DNA from: Cichorium intybus
Taxonomy: Eukaryota > Streptophyta > Magnoliopsida > Asterales > Asteraceae
Assembly (NCBI GenBank): GCA_023525715.1
Contig: CM042012.1
Coordinates: 62,183,705 to 62,247,704, forward strand
Length of the DNA stretch: 64,000 nucleotides
Direction: 5' to 3'
How positions within the stretch are numbered: position 1 is the first letter of the stretch; each line of letters begins with the position of its first letter. Positions 24,182 to 34,535 of the stretch are shown here, piece after piece. Position numbers and translations under genes: made by a program. The notes beneath the pieces are model-generated. The model was not told the DNA's origin, did no database searches, and saw only the letters and a program-made list of their open reading frames with translations.

Positions 24182-27100
24182 AGATATTTGTTCTTGTTAT
24201 TGGTTTATAGATACATTTAACATAGATTCGTATTGTACATTGTTCTGAGGATAATTCTGGTTTAATGAAATAATTTTTTTTTGAAACATGATTGTTTTAA
24301 TTGTCCTCGAAATGTTGTGTGAATGTGTTGATGACGTAAATGGTAATAACTTGAATGTTGATACATCCAATGGGATTGGATTTGTAAATTGTGTTCTTTA
24401 TGATTGTTAAAGTGAATTTTATGAGAATCACTTCAACCAAAGGTCCAGTTGGACAGGACTTTGGAATCATTTGACTTAGAGTCACATGATGAATTGAGTG
24501 CTTAATAAAATTAATTATGGCAAGAAAGGAATCACCAAAAATCCAATGGATAGGATTTTGGAATCAGTTGACTTGGAGTCAAGTGATGATTGCATGTCTT
24601 GAATAATATTAACAAAGTCATAAATTTAAATGGAACTGTAAAGGTATTAAGATTTTGAGCAACAGACACATAAGCTACTATGTATTGCTCGAATCTTCGA
24701 ACAGAACACGATTAGTTATGCTTCATGATATTTGCCAAATGGTTTGACAAATATGGCTTCGTTTATCGGAATAAGCGATTGATTGGAACCTTGAAGTGTT
24801 CAAAGATTTCAAAAGAAGCATAAGATCAACAGAACCTGAGTAACAACATAGATTGAGAAAATGTTTCACAGTTTATCCTCTTCCAAGAACACTAATGGTT
24901 ATAATGTGTCTTAGGGAAGATGATGGAGCATTGATCGAAATAGTTTTGATCCTCGGTGTATAAGATACACTGGATACATTTCCGACTAATATTTCAATGA
25001 ATTGAATATTCAACCAGTCAGACCGCAGAAGCCATATTCCGACCACATCTTAGACTAAGTAGGTTATGTTGACACTATCTGAAATGTAAAGCTGGGATCA
25101 TCCCACTAGTACATAGAAAGTCCAGGGTCATGTAGCATTCGTCTGAATCTCATGACGAGCCTGGAACTAATCAGCAATGTCGTTTCATTGGCCACTCCGG
25201 TTATCCTTTGAAAGAAGAGTACTTTTAAAAAGAATTCAAGTTCTAAGGAAACAGTGGGAGTAAGAATAATTCTGAATGAGTTCAGGGCTTAGCCAAGTGA
25301 AAGAACCTTTAGTCACCACTGGGACTTGACCAGGAATTAGATTCCTGTTAAACCTGACATACCCTCTCTTCGCTTGACCAGTAGTTATTGTCACTGTCAT
25401 AAGGAGTTATGATTTGGGTGATATACTGGGTAGTGGTAAAACACTAAAGATGGTACAGATAAGTAATCCGACTGCTGGAAGCATTGGTGAACCCAGTTGC
25501 TGCTAAATAAGAGAACCTTACCGCGAGACACAGTCTATGTGACAGTTTGATTGATCTTTACAACTGGTCTAGGAACCAGTGGGAGTAATTGAATCATCAA
25601 AAGAAGGAAACATATAAATGTACTTACAGAACATCTGGTTGAATGAGTCATCACTTGGAGTCAAGCAACTGATTCTGAGAGAAGCACTCTCAATAGAAGA
25701 TGTAATCCGAGAGGATTCTGCGTGGCATAGTGTGAGTCGTTAGTGGAGCGTGTGTGGTTTACCGGCACACTAATAGGGACTCACATAGAGCATGCCATTA
25801 CAAAAGGTACATGGCCCCGGGGTTCGTCCCATGGGCATCTCGCAAGAAAGGATATTCAGATTCTCAAAATAGGCCAAAAGGTTTGGATTTTGTGAATAGC
25901 CTGAAAGATTTCCTTTAATATGTCGGACAGGTTTGGATTTCGGTTTCGCAAAATGTGCCATAAGTTCTGGATTTTGTGAATAGTCCGAAAGAGTCATATA
26001 ACGGTGTCAAAGCCAGTGGGAGTATCGTTGTTATCTGCTATCATTGTATGTGGGTTACATACTGGTTCTAGGAAACGTCTCTTATCATTACAAAGTGTAA
26101 TGACTTGGTGTTAAGAAACGGTTCGCTATGAAAGACTTTAAGAGATACAACATACTCAGGTGGTTGTGAACATCTATTAGATAGATCAGAATTCTGCCAA
26201 TATGATCTTGATGAGATTCAAGATGCATAACCCCAGGAATGGAGTTTCTTGTCATTGCAAAGTGTAATGAATTGGCATGAAAAAAAAAAGAAGGTGCAGC
26301 ATGCTCACGTAGTTTATAGACATCTATCAGATAGATGAGACTGACAGTATTGACTTAGCCGTTGAGAATATGACCTTGATGGGATTCAAGATGCATAAGA
26401 AAGAGTCCCTGAAAGGAAATGGTTTCCGGAAATCATGACACAAGGATTATTGGTAATATTAGGATTCCGAAAGGGCTTGGAATGGGATTACATCAGGTTC
26501 CTCGAGCCTCTTGGACAAATCAGAAGTGTTATGAACATATCCTGATGACTTAATGCTTAGAGCATTGTAAGTTGGATTCAGGATATTGCCTGGCTGAGTA
26601 TACTGAATGGATTATTTGAACAGACGTGAGAAATAATTGGGAAATGATTAGGGTGATTGATTTGAAAGGGTTTTCAAATTGGTAATTGTTTACACCAGAA
26701 CGTGGTGCTGTAGGACATCATGGTTAAAGAATTTCGTTGGTTTCTGATGGAGCGCGTGTGGTTCACCGGCACATCATGACACCTCGAAATTGTCTTAGGG
26801 TGTAGTCATGTAGACTAAAGACCCGAGAACCATGGGCAGTCACGGTACACATCACCAGAATGGAGTTGTGAGAGAGAATGACAAAATGACAAATTGAGAT
26901 ATCATCGGAAGAGTATCCGATAGGATCATCTGCAATAAAGTGTATAAGTGTTAGACACTTGGATACATAGAAAGAGTGAAAAGGTCATAGACATAGATAT
27001 AAAAGGCTTGAATTGAAAGCTTAAAAGAGAATAAGAAACCGATAATAGTTATGATAAATCCGACTTGGTGATTACCTCGTGGAGACTTGGTAATAAGCAG

Positions 27101-27873
27101 GAGTAGCTGCCAGTCAGATTTTATGTTTCTCTTTTGCATGTTTACTTCCTGAATAATTGGATTATTCAAATATCCACAGTCGTTCATACTCTTAGGGAGT
27201 AAGTATGAAGGAAGACTGTCATGAATTGGTTTGTAGATTGTCTAAGGAGTTAGACATAGCAATAAGATTGGTGCAACGTTCATGAGTACTTGTAATGGAG
27301 ATTTGAGTATTGGATAAACCCGCGCTCAATGGATTGCTTCATGGATTATATCATGAGCAATGTTGAGACGATAATATCTTATGGTCTTAAAGTTGAGAGA
27401 TATGAGTTAAAATTTGTAAGGCAGTTGTTCATTGATAGTACGAAAACGCATCGGTAACTCGGTGTTATAAAACGTGCTATTGTGAGTGATTTGTCGGGTA
27501 AAAGATATAACATATTAGTCGAAGCTTATTCGTCCCTTGACCCAGACGGGAAACAGATATCTGTTGGCCACTCGATGATTTTGAAGTTGACTGAAGCGCT
27601 GGCCAGCCAGGACTGAATTGATTCGTTCAATTAGAAGTCTAAAAGTCATAAGCAAAATCGGAAATCGGGAAACAGTGTGTCAGACAGAGATTGATCTCAA
27701 TCCATGTCTCATGTCTGAAAATATCTTGTTGGATGGAGGATCATCTGATCACTTATCTATGGACAGAACTGACTAGGTCAGAGTCCGGCAGCAGGTTCTA
27801 GGAAGCTACAGTTTGCTGATTAATTAGAGGTTAAATTGGAAATTATAGTCATAGACTTATCCAAGTGGGAGAC
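24182..27873 (+). pseudogene. Copia internal region downstream of the nested element, coding lost
   Basis: By position this should hold integrase, RT and RNase H of the Copia element, but no frame survives beyond about 85 codons and I could not recover convincing catalytic motifs. Repeated phrases are visible: gatgagattcaagatgcata and gatgggattcaagatgcata (26208, 26379) and acatctatcagatagatga variants (26168, 26318), plus two more copies of the tggagcg(t/c)gtgtgg motif (25744, 26757). These look like internal duplications of non-coding sequence. The polypurine tract aagtgggagac ends at 27873. Confidence 0.5.
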
Positions 27874-28566
27874 TGTTGGATTAGGTGTCTAAACCATGAC
27901 TAATAATTTGTATTTACATAATTAATAGAAGCAAAGTCCATTTGGGTTGCCCTCATAGCTGGAGGTTTGGTAGAAAGTTCGGTAGAGAGAAAGGTTGGTT
28001 TATTATGGGATTAATAAATCAATAGTAATAAAAGATATGGTTTGTTAATATATTAAAGTGATAATATATTAATTAGAAACTATATTGATTGATTAATAAT
28101 TAATCATGAATTAACTAGATTAATTTCTGTGGCATTAATTAGATTAATCAGGAAGTCAGAGATTAAAGTCGTACAAATTCAATAGTTGAATTGCGGCGCG
28201 CGGCGCGCCAATATATAGGCCGCGGCGCGCGTACGTATAATCCGGAAAATGCCTGACGGCTAGGGTTTCTTGTTTCCCTATAAATAGGGACCCCTAGACC
28301 TCATTATTTGTGCTCATTCTATAATTCTCTCTGGAATTTTCGTGACCTTCCTCTGCTTCCCTGGATGTGATCTCATGTGAGGCAGGACACTTGTGCTCCA
28401 TAGCTTCAAGATTAAAACTAAAGGTTAGTTTTCTAATTTATTCTTTTAGTTATTTTTGTTTGGCCTTTAGGAATTAGTTACATGTTCAAAGTAAGAAAAC
28501 ATAGATCTTTTTCTAGGTTGCATGTGAACTTAGGTTATTTAGTTCATGGTTGCGGAAAACCTTTCA
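27874..28566 (+). repeat. 3' LTR of the Copia element
   Basis: Starts TGTTGGATTAGG and ends CCTTTCA. It is 18 bp longer than the 5' LTR, the extra bases lying in the CpG-rich block at 28193-28233. The TATA box is at 28279. Confidence 0.9.
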
Positions 28567-28571
28567 GTTTT

Positions 28572-29610
28572 TGTATTGCTACTTCTTATGCCGCCTTGAA
28601 GTGTTTTTTTTTTTTTTTTTGCAGTTAGTGGATGTGCAAATGATTTCATAAAAGTTTTCCAATGTGGGTATATCACATCTGCAAGATAGTACTCATGATT
28701 GTATTCTTATCCATTCAAAATAAATGAACGTTTTGATACTTTTCCAAGCAGTGTGTCGTTGAATAATGATGATTGGTAGATGACGTTAAGATTATTGCTG
28801 TCGCCCATGACACGAAAATATAAATGTCATATCCACAAATCTTGCAACGCTACCGCTTCAAGTGTTATTGTTGGACACTAGTGTTCACATCTCATGTACT
28901 AGTCTCGCAATGCCGTTGAGCAATTCCTCCAATCACAATGTGTATAATTAATGCTATCTAGCATATCGAGAAATCCATGTTTGGATTCATGTGCAACATA
29001 CAAATGTTGAATGCCGTTGGATGTTGATTTGCACATAAAGTTGACTCCATAAAACATAATAATGCCACAGTAGAAGTTGTAGAGGTTTTCACGTGAAGTT
29101 TGTTCTGACATATTCAAGTACTCATCGAGCGCGCCGGATGTGTTCGCAGAAGCCAATTATTGTATAGTTGATGTGCAATTCTACACATGTAGTGAAACTT
29201 TTTTGCATCTTGACATCGAAAGTTGTATGAAAATATAGATATTTTGTTTTCATATCCTCAACAATAGCGTGAATTGTTTCCATGTCATCAACAATACGCA
29301 CGAATTGTTTCCATATCCTCAACAATACACACGGATAAATTTCTACTCATCCGGAATCTATTTCCAAATTAACATCACCAAACTTTGAATCAGGAGTAAT
29401 GTAATATTGTATCAATTGTTTTTATACAGTATCCCGATTTATATTGAGATAAGTTCTTGAAAGACATACATACTTGCAGTATCCTGAAGATGAGCGCTCC
29501 TACGTCTCGACGACCAGTTGATGTGTAAAAGTTATAGTTATTTTGATGATTCAGATGATGATGAATGCGAAATAGATTCATCAACAAATTTGTTGCATAC
29601 ATATGAATCA
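28572..29610 (-). pseudogene. PIF/Harbinger transposase, N-terminal and central part (split gene)
   Basis: The minus-strand frame 29156-28899 reads ASANTSGALDEYLNMSEQTS, then ENLYNFYCGIIMFYG, TSNGIQHLYVAHESKHGFLD and MLDSINYTHCDWRNCSTALRD: the helix-turn-helix side and first catalytic Asp region (GMLGSIDCTHW in intact relatives; the Asp is Asn here). Further on, over frame changes, come a GHPT-like and VALQDLWI-like stretch, then GDSNNLNVI (second Asp region) and WIRIQS/YYLADVIYPHW. Upstream, near 29510, an Arg-rich run matches the usual RRRRAH N-terminus. An 18-T run at 28602 breaks the frame before the gene meets the Copia insertion. The C-terminus is at 12230-12533. Confidence 0.85.
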
Positions 29611-29651
29611 AAATTATTCAACAAAATTATTCAAAGAAGACATTTCAACAC

Positions 29652-31313
29652 TGATATCGCGTAAATTATACATATTTTCCGGGCGATATCAGTGTCATTT
29701 TAGTATAGTTTCATATTTTTTATGAACTAAAGATTCCTAATATGCTTAAAAATACATTTTGTAGCTAAAAGACACGTATGGAGCAAAAGATCGGATTTTT
29801 ACAAGAGATTTGAGCGTTAAACGAAACAAAGTGCCATAGTGATTTCAGCCAGGGCGCACCCCGCCCAGACCAAGGGCGCACTGCGCCTCAGATGATGCCA
29901 GATACCGACATGCTGGCCTACTTGATGTTAAAATAATAAAGCGTGGGTGCATCCAATGATTCAACCGGGTTGCCTAGCATGTGTATAGGCGCACCACGCC
30001 TTACCTTTGGGCGCACTAGATCCGATCTGAAAAGCGAACTATCACGTGGCCTTTCCAGCGATAAAGGCTGCCAGTTCTTGTCCACCAGGCGCACCGCGCC
30101 CTGACATAGGCGCACCGCGCCCTGAGTTTTCTCCAGCTATAAATAGAATGCCTTGCACGACTATTTTGAGGACCAATGTTAGAATCCAAGAGAGAAATCA
30201 GACATTTGACATTCTAGAGCTAGTATATTTCATGTATTTCATTATTTCATGTGTGATAATTGTGTTTGAGAGTTATTTACATTACAAGAAGGAGCTAGGA
30301 TCGTCATTTGTAGCAAGGATTCATCGATTTTAACCGGTTGGTATCTTTTATCATGTATTCTTCATATTGTTGTTGTATATTTGATACCATGCTAGGCTAG
30401 ATCCCTGTAGCTTTTGCCTAGGTGATGTTGATTCATTAATATAAATTTGTGTTGATCTAGTTCTTGATTCGAGTTAAATATCGGTTAGGATATATAATTT
30501 GCATGCTATACATATTGAATGTGATTAAAGTTTATATTCTTGATAGCCATCTTCATATGATTAAAGTTTATTGACCATTTAAACGTATTGATCATATGAA
30601 CCATTTTGATGTGTAATTGACACCTATATATCATTGGACTAGTTATTGACCATTTAACTAGGGAAGTTATTTTAGTTATAAACTTGATTAGTGAAATAAA
30701 ACTTATATCATATTTAGTTACAACTCATGACCATTGATTGTATGATCATATCACTATGACCATTAGGGTATGGCCTATGTTTGCATGCTAGATTATATTA
30801 ATTATTCATGATTATAAGTTATTTAGTTGCATGACCATTGTGCTATATTAACTTAGAAATTATAGAATTGGTGACTTGACCATATGATCCTACCACTTAA
30901 TGCTACCTATTTTAACTCATTGCACATAATCAAAACTAGTCAACCTAGATTTATATGAATCAACAAATCCTAGGTGAAAGCTTCCCTTGTTATCATTTGA
31001 TTATATTATCTCTTTATTGTTGTGTTGTTACGATAATTGTTATTTATTATAACGTCTATTTTACAAGCATCCAAAACTTAGTTTTACGAGTTTTCACTAA
31101 AACTCGCCTCTAAACTGTTTGATTGATAATTGAAAACTTTAAGTTAGTTAATAACTCCCTGTGGAAATTCGATAACTTTACTTACCCAAAACTATACTAT
31201 TAAATGATCGAGTAATACTTGCTCGTAAGTCTAATAGTCATATAATTAGGTAAATAATTGGATTAAGACTTTAAAAACATTATAACTACAAGTTAGTTGT
31301 TTTGAACACAACA
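29652..31313 (+). repeat. 5' LTR of the Athila-type element
   Basis: It carries several GGGCGCACCGCGCC-type blocks (29851-29890, 29990-30015, 30089-30125) just upstream of a TATA box at 30138. Compared with the 3' LTR it keeps about 139 bases (from about 29713) deleted there and lacks 12 bases of one GC block; otherwise about ten substitutions are seen. Confidence 0.95.
30138..30145 (+). promoter_or_regulatory. TATA box of the Athila LTR
   Basis: TATAAATA in ccagctataaatagaatg, 12 bases after the last GC block; it is conserved in the 3' LTR at 41500-41507. The open frame 30046-30333 that runs across it, also present in the other LTR, is therefore not a normal coding region. Confidence 0.8.
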
Positions 31314-31319
31314 AGTTTT

Positions 31320-31337
31320 TGGCGCCGTTGCCGGGGA
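31320..31337 (+). other. Primer binding site (Athila/Tat type)
   Basis: TGGCGCCGTTGCCGGGGA, six bases after the LTR end; this is the conserved primer site of plant Athila/Tat elements. Confidence 0.9.
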
Positions 31338-31880
31338 GTTATTCAATTAATTTTATTGTTTACAATTGTTAGTCAATCGATCCTTTTTACGGTTTCTACC
31401 GTGGGAAGTTAAAATTTCAAGTTTTGTTTCATAATTTTCATTTATTTATCTATGTTTGTTTATTAAATAATTTTAAGTCCCGCTTGCAATTTATTTAGTT
31501 ATTTCAAACTAAATTGATTATCAATCCAACTATCATGCTAGTAATTCTACTTACGAGAACGGTGTCAGAATAGACAGATCCGGTTTGGTTGTTGGATTTT
31601 CGAAAGGTCATTGACCGAAAGAGTCCTGCCTCCCTACTGTCCTGCCTGGCCGTTCTTTATTTGATAGTCAACGCATTATAGTGGATTTGATAAGATATTC
31701 GGTTGTTATAACTGATTGATTACATAAAGGTTTTAAAAGTTTTAAAAGTTGTTATTCCATTTATTTTTATAAAAAAAAATTTATATAAAAAAAATATAAT
31801 TAAAAAAAAAATTATTTTTAAAATTTTAAAAAAATAAAAAGGACGCACCCAACTTGCAAACAGTTTCTAATGTGCAGTTT
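31338..31880 (+). other. Untranslated leader of the Athila element
   Basis: AT-rich leader ending in a long A/T tract (31768-31840). The first ATG in the gag frame is at 31881. Confidence 0.7.
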
Positions 31881-32903
31881 ATGACCCGAAGTTCACAATC
31901 GAACATCATACCTCCATTGAACGAACCAGAACGTGAATTTAACATCAGGAGAAAAACAAGAAGAAGTATATTCCCAAAAGAAGAACCAATAGAAGAAATG
32001 GCAGCCCCAGTTAACGAACCAGAACCAACCTTGAAAGCATACTACAACCGAGCAAGAGACGGAACAGGACCAAGCCTTATACGCCCAAAAATTCCTGAAA
32101 ATGCAAATTTTGAGCTTAAAGGCCATTACCTTTCCGCGCTAAAAGGCATTACTTTCAAAGGGACGGAAGACGAAGATCCAGTCGAACACATCGAGCAAGT
32201 CACGGAAATAACTGATTGTTTCAACATTCCAGGAATTTCCTCAGATGCAATCATGTTACGAATTTTCCCAATGACACTACGCGAAGGTGCAAAGAAATGG
32301 TTAAAGAGACTACCTCCAGGTTCCATCACTACCTGGGACGGATTAAAATATGATTTCATTGAAGAATACACTCCACCTTCCAAAATCAATAAAATGAAAG
32401 CAAAAATTCAAAACTTCCTTCAAGACGAAGATGAAACTTTGTACCAAGCATGGAGTCGATTCAAAGAACTGATTCAAGATTGTCCACAACACGATATGGA
32501 AAAACATCAGAAAGTACAGAAGTTCTATGATTGCATCAATACACAAACCAGACAATTACTCGACGGGCGAGGACCACTCATAAACCTAACCGCCACAGAT
32601 GCTTACGAAAGAATTGAGGAACTTGCAAAACATTCCCACCACTACCATTCCTCAAGAGATCCGTCATGTCGAAGGAAGCTAAAGGAAGAAGCAGTGGAAG
32701 GAATGTCAGCCATACATAACCGACTGGACCAATTTGGGAGAGACCTCAAGAAAATGAATCAAAGCATCCATGCCATCGCGGTAGGATGTGACAACTGCAG
32801 CGGTCCTCACCTACAAAAAGACTGTCCTTACGATGAAGACGGTAACAAGAAAGCAGATGCTTGTTACTCATCCGGAGATAGATTCGACTACACGAAGAAA
32901 TAA
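31881..32903 (+). pseudogene. Athila gag, main part
   Basis: From the first ATG (31881, MTRSSQSNIIPP) the frame runs 340 codons. It has the retrotransposon gag fold signature (FPMTLREGAKKWLKRLPPGS, then LKYDFIEEYTPPSK and DETLYQAWSRFKELIQDCPQH) and ends with a zinc knuckle CDNCSGPHLQKDC (CX2CX3HX4C). Gag would build the virus-like particle and bind element RNA. The frame stops at 32903 just after YSSGDRFD; the normal continuation is found one frame over. It lies directly downstream of the leader and upstream of the protease. Confidence 0.9.
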
Positions 32904-33171
32904 CTGGCGGGGAGGAAATGATTTTTACAACCAACAACAGAGGCAACAACCACCATTCGAACGCCAGCAACAACCCTATAATCAACATAAACAGCCACCA
33001 CCAGGATTTAACCCACAACATACCCAAGAAAAGAAGCCAAGTTTAGAAGACATTTTGGGCAAATTTATGGAAGGATCATAAAAGAGACACTCAGCAACCG
33101 AAGTTCAACTGAGAAATCAAGCAGCCTCCATTCAAAACATCGAAAACCAAATTGGTCAAATATCCAAAGTT
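32904..33171 (+). pseudogene. Gag C-terminus in a shifted frame, with a stop
   Basis: In the second frame the Gln/Pro-rich gag tail continues (NQQQRQQPPFERQQQPYNQ, KKPSLEDILGKFMEGS) until TAA at 33079-33081, where relatives read on into a coiled-coil segment. That segment is still visible past the stop (EVQLRNQAASIQNIENQIGQ). So one frameshift before 32904 and one stop at 33079 separate it from gag. Confidence 0.8.
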
Positions 33172-34085
33172 TTGCAAGATAGATTACCAGGGACGCTTCC
33201 CACCAACACCGAGCCGAACCCACGAGCCCAAGCCAAAGCAATAACTACCAGAAGCGGTAAAATCATCCCACCAGCAGTCGTGGAAAATACCATCGATTCA
33301 ACTCTTGAATCACAAATAGGTAAAGCGGAGAAAGATAATGAGCATACAAAAGGCGAAGGAACAAAAGAGACATCTTCAACAGAGCCGCACCAACCGACCA
33401 TTCCATTTCCTCAACGGTTGAAGAATGAGAAAGAAGACAAAGAATTCAAGAAATTCCTTGAACACCTAAAGCAGCTCAGCATCAACATTCCTTTCGTTGA
33501 TGCAATCACACAAATGCCAAAATATGCCAAATTCCTCAAAGACCTTCTCACTAACCGCAAGAAAATGGAAGAAGTGTCATTGGTCACATTAAGTGAAAAA
33601 TGCTACGCTACGATGATGAAGAACTTACCAGAGAAAGTGGGAGACCCCGGCGGTTTACATCTTCCTTGCACATTTGGAAAGCATGCTAGCAGCTATGGTT
33701 TAGCAGACTTAGGTGCCAGCATCAATTTAATGCCATATTCTTTCTACAGGAAACTAAATCTACCAGAACCGAAACCAGTCCGAATGGCAATTAATCTTGC
33801 TAATAAGGCGGTAACTTACCCTAGAGGTATTGTAGAAGATCTTCTTGTTAAAGTTGATAAATTTGTTTTTCCTGTAGATTTTGTCATTTTGGATATGAAG
33901 GAAGATGACGAAGTCCCCATTCTTCTCGGAAGACCCTTTTTAGCCACGGCGAGAGCTTTAATAGACGTCCATGACACAAAACTAACCATTAGGGTTGGCA
34001 CTGACGCTATCACTTTTGGAATGGACCACACAATTAAACACTCGACGATGAGTGATGACACAGTCTTCATATCGACACTTTCGAC
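33172..34085 (+). pseudogene. Athila aspartic protease region
   Basis: The same second frame stays open to 34095. A Lys/Glu-rich linker (with AITTRSGKIIPP) leads to the retropepsin domain. DLGASINLMPYSFYRKL is the active-site loop, in the form typical of Athila (DLGA where most retropepsins have DTGA or DSGA), and VDFVILDMKEDDEVPILLGR followed by PFLATARALIDV is the C-terminal sheet with the flap region. The protease would release gag, RT and integrase. Near 34085 the frame must slip by one base to enter RT, because the next block (EEEARAIQEESHS) lies in the gag frame. Confidence 0.85.
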
Positions 34086-34535
34086 TTGCTATTAGAAGAA
34101 GAAGCCAGAGCCATACAAGAAGAGAGCCACAGTCATGAAATGCAACTTGCTGAGAAATCTTTCGATCCAGAAAAGGATCTGAAGGAACTAGAAGAACTGT
34201 TGAAAGATGAACCTCAGTTCGCTGACCAAGATGAAACGATACTTCCAAAGCAAAAATCTCCAAGGAACCAGAGCATCCCAGAATTGAAAATACTTCCAAA
34301 CCATTTGGAGTATGCATTTTTGACTGATACCAAAGAGTACCCAGTTGTCATTTTAGCTGAATTGAGCCAAGAAGAGAAAGAAGAGCTTATGAAAGTTCTC
34401 AAAAGAAGGAAGAATGCCATCGCATGGAGCATCTCAGACATCAAGGGAATAAGCCCAACCATCTGTTCTCACAAGATACTGATGGAAGAGGATTCAAAGC
34501 CATCAGCCCAGCACTAGAGAAGGTTTAACCCAAAA
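34086..34535 (+). pseudogene. Protease-RT linker, ended by a stop
   Basis: 143 codons rich in Glu/Lys (FDPEKDLKELEELLKDEPQF, LPNHLEYAFLTDTKEYPVVI) correspond to the conserved pre-RT segment of Athila pol, including NAIAWSISDIKGISPTICSH. TAG at 34515-34517 sits where relatives have Gln (H-Q-R-R-L-N-P), so it looks like a single C-to-T change. RT continues in the same frame. Confidence 0.85.

Larger units (their letters stand above)
12539..28566 (+). mobile_element. Ty1/copia LTR retrotransposon, 16 kb including a nested Gypsy
   Basis: LTRs of 675 bp (12539-13213) and 693 bp (27874-28566) both begin TGTTGGATTAGG and end CCTTTCA. GTTTT flanks both sides (12534-12538, 28567-28571). A Met-type primer site follows the 5' LTR, and a purine-rich aagtgggagac precedes the 3' LTR. 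The gag and protease relics are of Copia type. After subtracting the nested element (8684 bp plus 5) the element is about 7.3 kb, longer than a minimal Copia. Its coding region is heavily decayed. It interrupts a Harbinger transposase gene. Confidence 0.9.

Noticed and set aside
30046..30333. 95-codon frame conserved in both Athila LTRs (also 41408-41695)
   Set aside because: It spans the LTR TATA box, so the frame would not be in one transcript; the similarity reflects LTR identity.
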